Origin: Desulfotignum sp.
GTDB lineage: Bacteria; Desulfobacterota; Desulfobacteria; Desulfobacterales; Desulfobacteraceae
Direction: 5' to 3'
Length of the DNA: 46,684 nucleotides
NCBI GenBank assembly: GCA_011390335.1
Contig: JAABSO010000034.1
Coordinates: 1-46,684, forward strand
In this document: positions 8,536 to 17,269 of the stretch, piece after piece
Layout of the letters: each line of letters starts with the position of its first letter
Position numbering within the stretch: the stretch's first letter is position 1
Made by a program: the position numbers and the translations under genes
Notes under the pieces: model-generated
What the model saw: only the letters and a program-made list of their open reading frames with translations
Database searches by the model: none
What the model was told of the DNA's origin: nothing

Positions 8536-9382
8536 GAAACAGGGATTCAAATTTTTTGCAGTTTTTTTGAACATGACGTGGTTTGCCCTGTTTGTCCTAG
8601 CACCGGGCCTCATGGTGGTGGGCATCAGTTTTCTGACCCGCGACATCAGCACCTTTTTCGCCTGGCCCCTTACCCTGGACCATTACCGGGAGCTTGTGGA
8701 TCCGGTGTATGCAAAAGTTCTGAAAAATTCTCTGGTATATTCCTTCAACACCACCCTTTTGTGCCTGGGTATCGGCTATCCCTTTGCCTGGTTTCTGTCC
8801 CGAGCTCCCGGACACAGGCGCCCCCTGCTGCTCATGATGGTGATTATTCCCTTCTGGACATCCTCATTGATCAGGACCTATGCCCTGGTGATCCTGATGA
8901 AAGCCAACGGCATCATCAACACTGTTCTTTTGGCAGCCGGCCTCGTGTCAGAACCTGTTTCCATGCTGTACACGGATGCGGCCGTGTATGTGGGACTGGT
9001 ATATTCACTTTTGCCATTCATGATCCTGCCTTTGTACGCTGTGCTGGAAAAAATGGACATCCGGCTGATGGAGGCGGCCCGGGACCTGGGGGCCGGCAGT
9101 TTCCAGGTGTTTATACACGTGGTGCTGCCTTTGTCTTTACCCGGTGTCATGGCTGGCTGCATCATGGTGTTTTTACCGGCCATGGGGCTGTTTTACATTC
9201 CGGATCTTCTGGGTGGCGCCAAAACCATGCTGGTGGGAAACTTCATTAAAAATCAGTTTCTCACCGCCGGCAACTGGCCCTTTGGATCTGCTGCCAGTGT
9301 GTTCCTTTTGCTGCTCATGGTGGTGATGCTGGGGATCTATTTTTTCATATCCACCCGGTTCAACCGGAGCCAGGAGTCATGA
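8528..9382 (+). CDS. potB: Spermidine/putrescine ABC transporter permease PotB
   Basis: A 284-residue integral membrane protein with about six hydrophobic segments and the binding-protein-dependent permease EAA loop (MEAARDLGAGSFQVFIHVVLP). It sits in the inner membrane and pairs with PotC. It begins inside the end of potA and its stop overlaps the start of potC (ATGA), so the transporter genes are translationally coupled. Confidence 0.9.
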   Translation: MNEKQGFKFFAVFLNMTWFALFVLAPGLMVVGISFLTRDISTFFAWPLTLDHYRELVDPVYAKVLKNSLVYSFNTTLLCLGIGYPFAWFLSRAPGHRRPLLLMMVIIPFWTSSLIRTYALVILMKANGIINTVLLAAGLVSEPVSMLYTDAAVYVGLVYSLLPFMILPLYAVLEKMDIRLMEAARDLGAGSFQVFIHVVLPLSLPGVMAGCIMVFLPAMGLFYIPDLLGGAKTMLVGNFIKNQFLTAGNWPFGSAASVFLLLLMVVMLGIYFFISTRFNRSQES

Positions 9383-10149
9383 AACGCTGGATAGGCATAT
9401 CCTGGGTATCAACAGTATTTGCTTTTTTGTACGGCCCGCTGCTGGTTCTGATGGTCTTTTCCTTTAACCAGGCCCGCTACACCTCAGAATGGCAGGGATT
9501 TTCCCTCACCTGGTATGCCAGCCTTCTGGAAAACCAGTACCTTCTGGATGCGTTTGTCAATTCATTGACCGTGGCTTTTGTTTCCAGCCTGGCAGCAACC
9601 GCCATGGGCACCCTGGGGGCCTTTGCCATTGCCTGGTACCGCTTTGCCGGCAAAAAACTTTTTTTCGGACTGGTGTATTCCGTGATGATGAGCCCGGACA
9701 TTGTCATGGGCATCAGCCTGCTCATGCTCTTTGTGACCGCCGGCATCCATCCTGGTTTTTTTACGCTGCTGGTGGCCCATATCACCTTTTGTCTGCCCTT
9801 TGTCATTGTGCTGGTGCATGCCAGGATCGCAGGATTTGATCCGGCGGTCGTGGATGCGGCAAGGGATCTGGGGGCCAGGGAGCATGAGGTGTTTTTAAAA
9901 ATCGTTTTTCCCATGATCCTGCCGGCGGTGCTGGCAGGATGGCTCCTGAGCTTTACCCTGTCCCTGGATGATGTGATCATCAGTTTCTTTGTCACAGGAC
10001 CGGGATTTGAAATCCTTCCCTTAAAGATCTATTCCATGGTAAAACTGGGGGTAACCCCTGAAGTCAATGCCCTGTGCACCATTTTGTTTGTATTAACCCT
10101 GGCAGCTGTTCTGGTTGCCCATTTTTTGATAAAGGAGAAAAAAAAATGA
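9379..10149 (+). CDS. potC: Spermidine/putrescine ABC transporter permease PotC
   Basis: A 256-residue inner-membrane permease with about six transmembrane segments and an EAA loop (VDAARDLGAREHEVFLKIVFP). The phrase FSFNQARYTSEWQGFSLTWY near the N-terminus is typical of PotC. It overlaps potB by four bases at its start and potD by four bases at its end. Confidence 0.9.
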   Translation: MKRWIGISWVSTVFAFLYGPLLVLMVFSFNQARYTSEWQGFSLTWYASLLENQYLLDAFVNSLTVAFVSSLAATAMGTLGAFAIAWYRFAGKKLFFGLVYSVMMSPDIVMGISLLMLFVTAGIHPGFFTLLVAHITFCLPFVIVLVHARIAGFDPAVVDAARDLGAREHEVFLKIVFPMILPAVLAGWLLSFTLSLDDVIISFFVTGPGFEILPLKIYSMVKLGVTPEVNALCTILFVLTLAAVLVAHFLIKEKKK

Positions 10150-11177
10150 AAAAATGGATTGTCATTTTATGCCTGCTCCTGGTGCCTGCCCTGGCCTCTG
10201 CCGGAGACCGGACCCTTTTTGTGTACAACTGGACCGAATATATGCCTGATGAAGTGCTAACCGCTTTTGAGGAAAAAACCGGCATCAATGTTGTGTACTC
10301 CACTTATGACAGCAATGAATCCATGTATGCCAAGGTAAAGCTCACCCAGGGAAAAGGATATGATGTGGTGTTTCCCTCCACCTATTTTGTTCACAAGATG
10401 CGCAAGGAAGGACTGCTCAGCCCCATTGATCACGCAAGCCTTGCCAACTTCAAGCACCTGGACCCTGTGCTTTTGGACAAACCCTATGATCCTGGAAACA
10501 CCTATTCCATTCCCTATGTATGGGGATCTACAGCCCTGGCCTTTAACAGGGACCAGGTAGCACCTGAAAAAATGCAATCCTGGAAAGATCTGTGGCGGCC
10601 TGAATTCAAAAACCGCCTGGTGATGAATGATGATGTGCGGGAGGTCCTGGGGGTCGGCCTGATCATCAACGGATTTTCCGTGAACGACACTGACCCTGAC
10701 CACATCAGGATGGCATATGAATCCATCCGGTCGCTCATGCCCAATATCCGGGTTTTTTCAGGCGATTCCCCCAAACAGCCGCTGCTCAACCTGGAAGCCT
10801 GGGCCGGCATGGTCTGGAACGGGGAAGCCTATATGGCGGCCCAGGATTTTCCCGCCATCCAGTATGCCTACCCTGAAGAAGGGGCTATTTTCTGGGTGGA
10901 TTCCATGGTGATCCCCAAAGAGGCAAGGAACAAAAAAGAAGCCCTGGCATTTATCGATTTTATCCTGGAACCTGAAAACGCCCTGCTGGTGTGCGAATAT
11001 ATCGGATATGCCCCTGCCAACCGCACGGCTGTGGGCATGATGCCCGAAGAACTCAAAAACAATCCCACCATTTTTCCGGACCCTGAAGATGTAAAAAAAG
11101 GAGAATTCCAGACCGATGTGGGGGATGCCATCCTGGTATATGAGCGCTACTGGGAGCGGCTCAAAACCGGGATGTAA
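10146..11177 (+). CDS. potD: Spermidine/putrescine periplasmic binding protein PotD
   Basis: Starting at the ATG that overlaps the potC stop (ATGA), the product has 343 residues. It opens with a clear signal peptide (MKKW, a Leu-rich core, cleavage after ALASA at about residue 19). The mature part has the PotD-type opening LFVYNWTEYMPDEVL and conserved phrases such as YDVVFPSTYF, SIPYVWGSTALAFN and GEAYMAAQ. It is the periplasmic substrate-capture subunit. A longer upstream start would destroy the signal peptide position. AAAGGAG eight bases upstream supports this start. Confidence 0.92.
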   Translation: MKKWIVILCLLLVPALASAGDRTLFVYNWTEYMPDEVLTAFEEKTGINVVYSTYDSNESMYAKVKLTQGKGYDVVFPSTYFVHKMRKEGLLSPIDHASLANFKHLDPVLLDKPYDPGNTYSIPYVWGSTALAFNRDQVAPEKMQSWKDLWRPEFKNRLVMNDDVREVLGVGLIINGFSVNDTDPDHIRMAYESIRSLMPNIRVFSGDSPKQPLLNLEAWAGMVWNGEAYMAAQDFPAIQYAYPEEGAIFWVDSMVIPKEARNKKEALAFIDFILEPENALLVCEYIGYAPANRTAVGMMPEELKNNPTIFPDPEDVKKGEFQTDVGDAILVYERYWERLKTGM

Positions 11178-11186
11178 AAGCTATGC

Positions 11187-11224
11187 ATCAGCTGCGCCTG
11201 AAACTGATCAGCTGCGCTTGAAAC
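11187..11224. repeat. Short tandem duplication between potD and the DUF2156 gene
   Basis: An 18-base unit ATCAGCTGCGCCTGAAAC at 11187-11204 is repeated at 11207-11224 with one changed base, a 20-base period. The second copy covers the last codons of the minus-strand DUF2156 gene. It looks like a local slippage duplication in the 30-base gap between convergent genes. Confidence 0.6.
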
Positions 11225-12143
11225 CCAAGGTATGGGGAACCAGGAGTTTTTCCGGCTCATAGGACATTTTGGCCTGGCGCAGTCCTTTGATTCCCAGATC
11301 CTGCTCCCGGTTGATGTACTGGCATTTGTCCTGCAAAAACAGGGCGGTCTGCTGGTTGATGACCTGGGCCGCCCCTTTAAAATCAAAATCGGATTTTTCA
11401 AACTGCACATTATAGGTGGAAGGGTTCAGAGGGCTGAAAATGGAAAAAGCCGCCATCCGGTCGTCCACCATGAGGGCCAGCCCTTCAAGTCCCAGGTCCT
11501 CAAAGTTCTCAAAGGCTTTTTCCATGGCCATAAATTCCGCCTCAAGGGTCTGGGACAGCCCTCCCTGCCCGTACAGCAGATCCCGTGAAAAAGCCCGGGC
11601 AGCATCCTGATTTTTCTTTGAAAGCACCTGGATCTCATATGCGGGATACAGGCGCTCAAACTGTGAGATCAGATTTTTCTTCTTGTGAAGCTTGGCGCTG
11701 TTCAACTGGCACAGACTGTCCACAGAATAGATGTATTCTGCATAATCGCGCTCAGGGGTCACAGAAAAATAGTGATCACACCGGGGATACGCATCCAGGT
11801 AGCTGTCGGTCACCAGCCCAATATCCGGCTCCAGGCCGCTGAGCATCAGTTCCCTGCACAGACCTGCCAGTTCCTCCGGAGGCAGTGTTTCCCCTAAGGG
11901 CATGAACGCGCACTGGTTCACGCCGTCATATATCACCAGCCGTCCCTTGTACAGCCGCCATGAATACTGGTAGGCCTCCTGCCAGCAGAAAAGATTGGCA
12001 AAATTGTATTCACAGGACATGGGCGTATATTTTCCAATATAGATCTGCACCATCTGCCGGTCGGACAGTGCAAACATGCCTGCGGTAGGAAAGGAAATGG
12101 TTTGATTGAGGTCAAGGGAACAGTTCTCGCTCCTGGTATACAT
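11208..12143 (-). CDS. DUF2156 (phosphatidylglycerol lysyltransferase C-terminal-like) protein
   Basis: The 311-residue soluble protein resembles the DUF2156/LPG_synthase_C group, a double GNAT-like fold also found in MprF. Recognisable phrases are CEYNFANLFCWQEAYQ near the N-terminus, KKKNLISQFER in the middle and YINREQDLGIKGLRQAKMSY near the end. Family members transfer aminoacyl or acyl groups, but the substrate of stand-alone forms is generally unknown. No membrane segments are visible. It follows a GNAT gene on the same strand after six bases, so it may be in the same operon. AAGGA precedes the ATG at ten bases. Confidence 0.75.
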   Translation of the reverse strand: MYTRSENCSLDLNQTISFPTAGMFALSDRQMVQIYIGKYTPMSCEYNFANLFCWQEAYQYSWRLYKGRLVIYDGVNQCAFMPLGETLPPEELAGLCRELMLSGLEPDIGLVTDSYLDAYPRCDHYFSVTPERDYAEYIYSVDSLCQLNSAKLHKKKNLISQFERLYPAYEIQVLSKKNQDAARAFSRDLLYGQGGLSQTLEAEFMAMEKAFENFEDLGLEGLALMVDDRMAAFSIFSPLNPSTYNVQFEKSDFDFKGAAQVINQQTALFLQDKCQYINREQDLGIKGLRQAKMSYEPEKLLVPHTLGFKRS

Positions 12144-12149
12144 ATATAT

Positions 12150-12578
12150 TTAATCCTTTAATCTGTACGGGATATGGCCTGAAAGTTCCTGAAAACCCAG
12201 ATTTTCATAAAATCTGCGGGTATCGGGTTCTCCTATCAGGCCTATCCAGTCCACACCATGGTCTTTAAGACCGGTGATCAGTTTTTCAATAATTTTTTTG
12301 CCGATACCCCTGCCCCGGTAATCCTGTAAAACAACAACATCCTGAATATAAGCATCACTTGTAAGATCCGAAAGGGCCCTTCCCATGCCGATCATCTTTT
12401 TTTCACAAAAAGCACCCACAAACAAAGCGGAATTTTTCACCACATGGTCTAAAAACTCAGGGTGGTTTTCACAGTTTTCATCCCACCACCCGGCATCCTT
12501 GTACAATGCCGTCAATGCCTTTTTTTCAGCTGTTTTGACAAAGGGAAAAGTGACTAAAAGTGCTGGATCATCACCCAT
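12150..12578 (-). CDS. GNAT-family N-acetyltransferase
   Basis: This 142-residue protein has the acetyl-CoA binding motif A of GNAT enzymes (VVVLQDYRGRGIGKKIIEKL, with the R/Q-x-x-G-x-G/A core) and the downstream GEPDTRRFYENLGF motif B. The acceptor is unknown. The ATG lies one base after the stop of the metallo-hydrolase gene, so translation is coupled. The next gene downstream is the DUF2156 protein, another GNAT-fold protein. Confidence 0.85.
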   Translation of the reverse strand: MGDDPALLVTFPFVKTAEKKALTALYKDAGWWDENCENHPEFLDHVVKNSALFVGAFCEKKMIGMGRALSDLTSDAYIQDVVVLQDYRGRGIGKKIIEKLITGLKDHGVDWIGLIGEPDTRRFYENLGFQELSGHIPYRLKD

Positions 12579-12579
12579 G

Positions 12580-13278
12580 TTAAAATGCTTCCATCAGGGA
12601 AATGAACCGCTGTTTTTCCGTGTGGCAGGAATAATTGCGCTGCTGCAGTTTTTTGATCATTGCCGGTGCATTGAACCGTAAAAAAGGGTTCACCAGCAGT
12701 TCATCTTCCAGTGTGGACAACACCAGGGCGGGATCATATTTTTTGCGGTACTGCAAGATATCCAAGTTGTCAGGATCGATGGCTTCAGCTGTCTCAAGAG
12801 ATTCCGCCACATAATCGTGGCCGGCAAAAATCTTTGTGTGGCCGGCAAATGCCGTCAGTTTTTTCAAAGAGTGGTAAAACGCTTCCAGGTCTCCTGAAAA
12901 ACAATTTCCCACAGTGCCATTGAACAGGGTATCGCCGGTCACCAGAAAATCGTCTGCTGCAAAACACACCGAATCATGGGTATGTCCCGGCGTGGTCAAA
13001 ACCGTTAGTGTCTCACCGTCCAGCTGTATTTTCTGGTTGTCTGCAAAATCTTTGCAGTCCAGAAAAACAGCCCCGGTTTTTTTCAGCAGCTGGTCATTTC
13101 CGCTGATATGGTCATGGTGCAGATGGGTGTTTGTGACATATTTTATGGTGATATGGTTTTTTTGGGCAAAATCCGTCATATCAGCAACAGCACCGGCATC
13201 AATGGCAACACTCGTTTTTTCTGAAAAAACCAGGTATCCCAGGTTATCTGCACTGTATCTAAACTGCTGAATCTGCAT
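12580..13278 (-). CDS. Metallo-beta-lactamase-fold hydrolase (glyoxalase II-like)
   Basis: From the ATG at 13278 the product has 232 residues. The metal-binding signature THLHHDH is present, followed by TPGHTHDS, LVTGDTLFNGTVGN and AGHDYV. These give the two-metal site of hydroxyacylglutathione hydrolases and related thioester hydrolases. An AGGAGG-rich sequence formed by the Glu codons of the upstream acidic gene acts as the ribosome site, so the start lies inside that gene (20-base overlap). Glutathione is not expected in a sulfate reducer, so the real thioester may differ. Confidence 0.82.
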   Translation of the reverse strand: MQIQQFRYSADNLGYLVFSEKTSVAIDAGAVADMTDFAQKNHITIKYVTNTHLHHDHISGNDQLLKKTGAVFLDCKDFADNQKIQLDGETLTVLTTPGHTHDSVCFAADDFLVTGDTLFNGTVGNCFSGDLEAFYHSLKKLTAFAGHTKIFAGHDYVAESLETAEAIDPDNLDILQYRKKYDPALVLSTLEDELLVNPFLRFNAPAMIKKLQQRNYSCHTEKQRFISLMEAF

Positions 13279-13672
13279 CATCCTCCTCCTCGTCTTCATC
13301 CTCAAAGGTTCCCATATCCACCCTGTGCGGCTTTATGCCATCCTCAAACTTATCCACATATATATCATCAAGTTCATCTTCATCCACGGCTGTATCCAGA
13401 AATTCATCTTCCGGCAGCTCTCCTAAGTCGTATTCTTCAAAAATCATCCCCACGGCATCCCGCAGATTCCGCTCAAAACTTTCGGCATAATCCCCGTCCG
13501 GGTCTGCAAAAAATTCATACTCTTCATCATGTTCTTCCAGCAGATCCAGCAGTTCCGATGCAACGGCGCTCTGGTCATCCATATCCTCGCTGTATGAATC
13601 CACAATTTCAGTGAACAGATCAAACAGCCCGAACGCATCTACGGCATCACTTATTGTCATCCATTTTGCCAT
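13259..13672 (-). CDS. Very acidic protein of unknown function
   Basis: This 137-residue protein has no domain that I recognise. It is extremely rich in Asp and Glu, with a C-terminal tail DEDEEEDDADSAV. The N-terminal half looks helical (ISDAVDAFGLFDLFTEIVDSY). No signal peptide or membrane segment is visible. A strong GGGAGGGGGG ribosome site precedes the ATG. Its 3' end overlaps the start of the hydrolase gene, and its GAG/GAT repeats supply that gene's ribosome site. It is the first gene of a four-gene minus-strand set. Confidence 0.7.
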   Translation of the reverse strand: MAKWMTISDAVDAFGLFDLFTEIVDSYSEDMDDQSAVASELLDLLEEHDEEYEFFADPDGDYAESFERNLRDAVGMIFEEYDLGELPEDEFLDTAVDEDELDDIYVDKFEDGIKPHRVDMGTFEDEDEEEDDADSAV

Positions 13673-13748
13673 AATACCCCCCTCCCTTGCATGCGCTTCA
13701 CATTGTCATGTGAATAATGTAACTATCATAACAATAAAACCAATTGTG

Positions 13749-15242
13749 TCAAATGTCAGATGTTTTTTTGGGGATGGCAATGGTAAATTCAGTAAATTCG
13801 CCTGGAATGGAATCAATATGGATAACCCCCTGGTGTTTTTTGACAGACCGCTGGGCGATGAAAAGCCCGAGGCCTGTACCCTTGTTACCCTTGTCGGAAT
13901 AAAACAGGGAAAACACCTCTTTGTGGTATTTTCTGTCCAGGCCTTTCCCGTTGTCCCGGATTTTGAACAGGGTCTGGTTGCCGGTGAAATCGACCTGTAT
14001 GCGGATTTTCAGATCATTTTTTTTATCTTTCACACTGACGCAGGCATCCACGGCATTTTCCAGGACTGCCAGGCAGGCGGCAAACATGACAGTCCGGTCC
14101 ATGACGACCAGGACATCGGAACTGGGCCTGGGAATATCCAGCTCCAGATCGATATTCTCCTTTTTCATCCGGGGATCCATGGTGGTGACCAGTTCCTGGA
14201 TAAAATCAAACACAGACACAGGCTCCATGGCCAGGGGCCGGTCCTTGGAATGAAACAAAATATCCAGAACCATATGCCTTATACTGGAGATTTTTTCTTT
14301 TACAATGTCCCACCCGTCGGAAATCAGGGCAAAACTCTGCTTTTCCAGACCGGATCTGATGAGGTAGTCACCGCCGTCCAGTCCTGTGAGCATGCCTTTG
14401 ATGCCGTGGGAAATGGAAGAGATGTGCAGCCCCAAAGCTGCCAGATGGTCCTGGAGCTGGTGGATCACCGTGACATCGGTGGACATCTCCATGACATGGC
14501 TGATATGGCCGCTGTCATCCAGGATGGCTGAAGTCTGGATGAAAAAATTGCGGGTACTGCCGTCTTTGATGGTCACATCCATTTCAGCGGTATGGGACCT
14601 GCCGTCTGTAAAGGTCTTTTTTACCGGACAGTTGTCACAGGGGGTGGTGCGCTGCCTGTATACCTGGTAGCAGCACATCTCAGGATCATCCCCGAACTGC
14701 TCCTTGAACCGGTTGTTGGATTCGGCAATGCGAAAATTTTTGTCCTGGATGGTAATAAAAGAAGGGGATTCATTGAACAGCTGGACATAGCGCTTTTCCG
14801 ATTCAGCCAGCTTTCTTGTTTTTTCCGCCACCAGATCTTCCAGGTTACGGGTGTATTTTTCCAGTTTCAGGCGGGTGGCGATTCTGTCATTGGCGCGTTT
14901 TAAAGCGATTTCAAGAATATCATTGTTGATGGGCTTGGTGATGAAATCCACGGCATCCATCTTCAGGCTTTCAATGGCAAGCTTCAGGTCTCCGTGGCCG
15001 GTGATCATGACTACCTCGATATCTTTGTATGCCTGTTTAATGGATTTGAGCAAAGCAATGCCGTCCATGCCAGGCATCCTGATATCCGTGAGCACAATAT
15101 CAGGTGCAATTTCATCTACAAGGGCACGCCCGGTTTTGCCGTCTGCTGCCGTGTGCACCTCATATCCGGCATCTTCAAGGGTGATGCCCAGAACCTTTCT
15201 GATCCCTGCTTCATCATCAACCAGCAGGATTTTTGTTGCCAT
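13749..15242 (-). CDS. Hybrid REC-PAS-histidine kinase
   Basis: The 497-residue protein begins with a receiver domain (acidic pair D10-D11, phospho-Asp D53, ITGHGD, K103 in ITKPIN). A coiled linker follows, then a PAS domain at about 150-260, then a kinase core with the likely phospho-His H279 (ISSISHGIKG) and the ATP-binding boxes N (ENAVDA), G1 (IRDNGKGLD) and G2 (GNKGTGLGLFIA). The PAS domain carries a Cys cluster C190, C191, C202, C205 (PCDNCPVKKTF) shared with two other kinases here. There is no membrane segment. It is the last gene of the tmc regulatory cluster, 23 bases after a lone receiver protein. Confidence 0.88.
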   Translation of the reverse strand: MATKILLVDDEAGIRKVLGITLEDAGYEVHTAADGKTGRALVDEIAPDIVLTDIRMPGMDGIALLKSIKQAYKDIEVVMITGHGDLKLAIESLKMDAVDFITKPINNDILEIALKRANDRIATRLKLEKYTRNLEDLVAEKTRKLAESEKRYVQLFNESPSFITIQDKNFRIAESNNRFKEQFGDDPEMCCYQVYRQRTTPCDNCPVKKTFTDGRSHTAEMDVTIKDGSTRNFFIQTSAILDDSGHISHVMEMSTDVTVIHQLQDHLAALGLHISSISHGIKGMLTGLDGGDYLIRSGLEKQSFALISDGWDIVKEKISSIRHMVLDILFHSKDRPLAMEPVSVFDFIQELVTTMDPRMKKENIDLELDIPRPSSDVLVVMDRTVMFAACLAVLENAVDACVSVKDKKNDLKIRIQVDFTGNQTLFKIRDNGKGLDRKYHKEVFSLFYSDKGNKGTGLGLFIAQRSVKKHQGVIHIDSIPGEFTEFTIAIPKKTSDI

Positions 15243-15265
15243 AAATCACCATCCACAATCATCAG

Positions 15266-15679
15266 TTAACAAATACACCTGGTTATCACCTCCTTTAAAT
15301 AGTCTGGATCAGCAGATTTTTCAACATAGTATTTTGGTTCAGGGATATTCAGGTCAGGATCTGTGTTGAGCATTTTCACATAATGGGAAAACGCCTCCTG
15401 GTTCACACCGGAAAAAACAATCAGGGGAATCTCCTTATAACCGGCATGGGTTTTTAACTCTTTGTACACCAGGCCGCCGCCTTTTTCCGGCATCATCACA
15501 TCCAGGATGATCAGATCCACCCGCTCTTTTGACAGGACATCCAGCCCCTGCATCCCGTTTCGGGCCAGCACCGGCACATGTCCCAGGGACTTGACCATGG
15601 TCATCAGATAAAACTGCATGTCCATTTCATCTTCCATGATCAGGACCTGCCTGGCTGTCTTTTCTGTGTGCTGTGCCAT
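15266..15679 (-). CDS. Single-domain response regulator
   Basis: The 137-residue protein is only a receiver domain: acidic pocket E17-D18, phospho-Asp D60 (LIILDVMMP), and PLIVFSG followed by VEKSADPDYL in place of the usual Lys strand. It has no output domain, so it probably relays phosphate (CheY/Spo0F style) between the kinases of the cluster. It is separated from the Usp gene upstream by a stretch of short degenerate repeats. Confidence 0.85.
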   Translation of the reverse strand: MAQHTEKTARQVLIMEDEMDMQFYLMTMVKSLGHVPVLARNGMQGLDVLSKERVDLIILDVMMPEKGGGLVYKELKTHAGYKEIPLIVFSGVNQEAFSHYVKMLNTDPDLNIPEPKYYVEKSADPDYLKEVITRCIC

Positions 15680-15693
15680 TTTTTATACCTGCG

Positions 15694-15817
15694 CCCGTCT
15701 GGCTGGTTTACAGCCTGTTTTGCTGGCTATATAGCCTGTCTGGCGGATTATGTTACAGCTTGTCCGGCTGGTTTTTGCCTGTATAGCTGGTTATAATTTG
15801 TCCGGCCGGTTCACACT
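15694..15817. repeat. Six degenerate ~20-base tandem repeats between the Usp and response-regulator genes
   Basis: Units of 19-24 bases of the form C/T-C/T-T-G-T-C-C/T-GGCTGGTTTA-TACAG start at about 15694, 15714, 15735, 15759, 15778 and 15797. The last copy codes for the C-terminal residues of the Usp protein. The units are degenerate, and the whole stretch fills the 111-base gap between two genes of one operon. Confidence 0.5.
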
Positions 15818-16705
15818 GGCCACAGGGCAGGCAGAGCGCAGCACCACCTGTTCCACTGTGGAGCCGAACAGGGCCTCATCCGGGTCCAGCTCCCGTGTGT
15901 GATGGGCCATGACAATGAGGTCTCCGCTGACTTCCCTGGCATATTTGAGCAGCTCCACATAAGGAACCCCTTCCCATACCGTAATCTCATAATTGTCAAA
16001 GTTGTCCATCAAAGACACATAGTGTTCCTGGATTTTGGCTTTGGCTTCTGCTATGCGGGTTTCAATGGATTTTTGCCCCGGCGGAATCCCGGCCTGGGAC
16101 ACCTGGATATCCAGGGCGTGGAACAGATGCAGTTTGCACCCGATATGGCTGGCCATTTTATAGGCAAACTGGAATGCAGCCAGGGATGCTTTGGAAAAAT
16201 CGGTGCCGAATATGATCTGGTTAAAATACCAGAAACAGGTCTCACAGGGCCGGGAGATGATCAATACCGGGCATTTGGCCCGCTGGGCCACCTTCTGCAT
16301 GGTGGTGCCCACAATGCCCCTGAAACGTTCGGCAGCGGTATCATCCTGCCTGGCATGGGCCCCCATGATGATGCAGTCTGCATCCATATCCCTGGCCAGG
16401 CGCAGGATCTCCGTGGACGGGATTCCGGCTTTGGCCGCAAATACCGGTGTGGTGTATTTGTCCGCCAGCTCCCCATAGGTAGCCTGCATTTCCTGTTTTA
16501 TCCAGTCAACATAGTCGGGGCCAAGTTCTGCATCCTGGCCTGTGGCATAGGATTTCACCCGCTGGCTGGCACCCCGGGAGGGCTCTCCGAACACATGAAA
16601 CAAAGTCAGTTCGGCGTCATATTTCTGTGCCAGCTCAAAGGCGATTTTTGCGGCAGCATCACATGCAGGGGATGCATTTGTGGCAAAGAGAATTTTTTTA
16701 AACAT
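15791..16705 (-). CDS. Tandem universal stress protein (two UspA domains)
   Basis: The 304-residue protein has two UspA domains. The first (about 1-150) starts MFKKILFATNASPACDAAAK and ends with the nucleotide-binding GTTMQKVAQRAKCPVLII motif. The second (about 165-300) starts IIFGTDFSKASLAAFQ and ends with GSTVEQVVLRSACPVASV. Usp domains of this G-x9-G-S/T type bind ATP. A very strong ribosome site AAGGAGG precedes the ATG. The gene lies in the regulatory part of the tmc cluster. A Usp gene next to tmc genes is, as I recall, also seen in Desulfovibrio. Confidence 0.9.
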   Translation of the reverse strand: MFKKILFATNASPACDAAAKIAFELAQKYDAELTLFHVFGEPSRGASQRVKSYATGQDAELGPDYVDWIKQEMQATYGELADKYTTPVFAAKAGIPSTEILRLARDMDADCIIMGAHARQDDTAAERFRGIVGTTMQKVAQRAKCPVLIISRPCETCFWYFNQIIFGTDFSKASLAAFQFAYKMASHIGCKLHLFHALDIQVSQAGIPPGQKSIETRIAEAKAKIQEHYVSLMDNFDNYEITVWEGVPYVELLKYAREVSGDLIVMAHHTRELDPDEALFGSTVEQVVLRSACPVASVNRPDKL

Positions 16706-16708
16706 AAC

Positions 16709-17245
16709 TTACCTCCTTAAGGTACATTGAATCGGGTTAAAGCAAAACGACAGGTCCCAGGCAATCCCTTCCACCAGTTCAAACAATGAATAATAGGTAT
16801 CATAGGTGAACATGTCCTGGCCATCCCCGAAAATAACATGTTCCAGTTTTCCCAGGGTCAGTTCATGGTTCACCAGGGTTTCCACGGAGAAAAACTTGAG
16901 CAGCATCTTTTTTTCATCCTGGATACCTTTTAAACTGTTGTAAATCTCCACTCTGGGGGTGCCGGGAAAGCCTTTCATGGCAATGGTCTTATAAAATACA
17001 AGTTTCTGGATGTCTTCGGATGCATATGCATTGGCCCCGGCAGTATCGGCAATTTTGAGCAGGGGATCCAGATAATCAGACAACCTGATAAGATCCGGAT
17101 ATTGCCCGGCCATTTTAAAAAAAGACCCCAATGTGACCCCTTTTTCCAGGCAGATGGTGTTGGACAGCAGCGGCAGAATGTCTGGGCCAATTTTTTTGTC
17201 TTTTTTGTAAATCCAGCCGTCCGGCATCAGGGTAATGGACTCCAT
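16709..17245 (-). CDS. Conserved-looking protein of unknown function in the tmc cluster
   Basis: I do not recognise a domain in this 178-residue protein. It starts with a short strand-rich part (MESITLMPDGWIYKKDKKIG). A mostly helical body follows, with KLVFYKTIAMKGFPGTPRVE in the middle and a tail ending NPIQCTLRR. There is no signal peptide, membrane segment or Cys motif. AGAGGAGA precedes the ATG. It lies three bases before the Usp gene and 24 bases after a hybrid kinase, so it is almost certainly in the same transcript and may work with the sensor system. Confidence 0.75.
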   Translation of the reverse strand: MESITLMPDGWIYKKDKKIGPDILPLLSNTICLEKGVTLGSFFKMAGQYPDLIRLSDYLDPLLKIADTAGANAYASEDIQKLVFYKTIAMKGFPGTPRVEIYNSLKGIQDEKKMLLKFFSVETLVNHELTLGKLEHVIFGDGQDMFTYDTYYSLFELVEGIAWDLSFCFNPIQCTLRR

Positions 17246-17269
17246 CCATATCTCCTCTGGCAGTATTTT

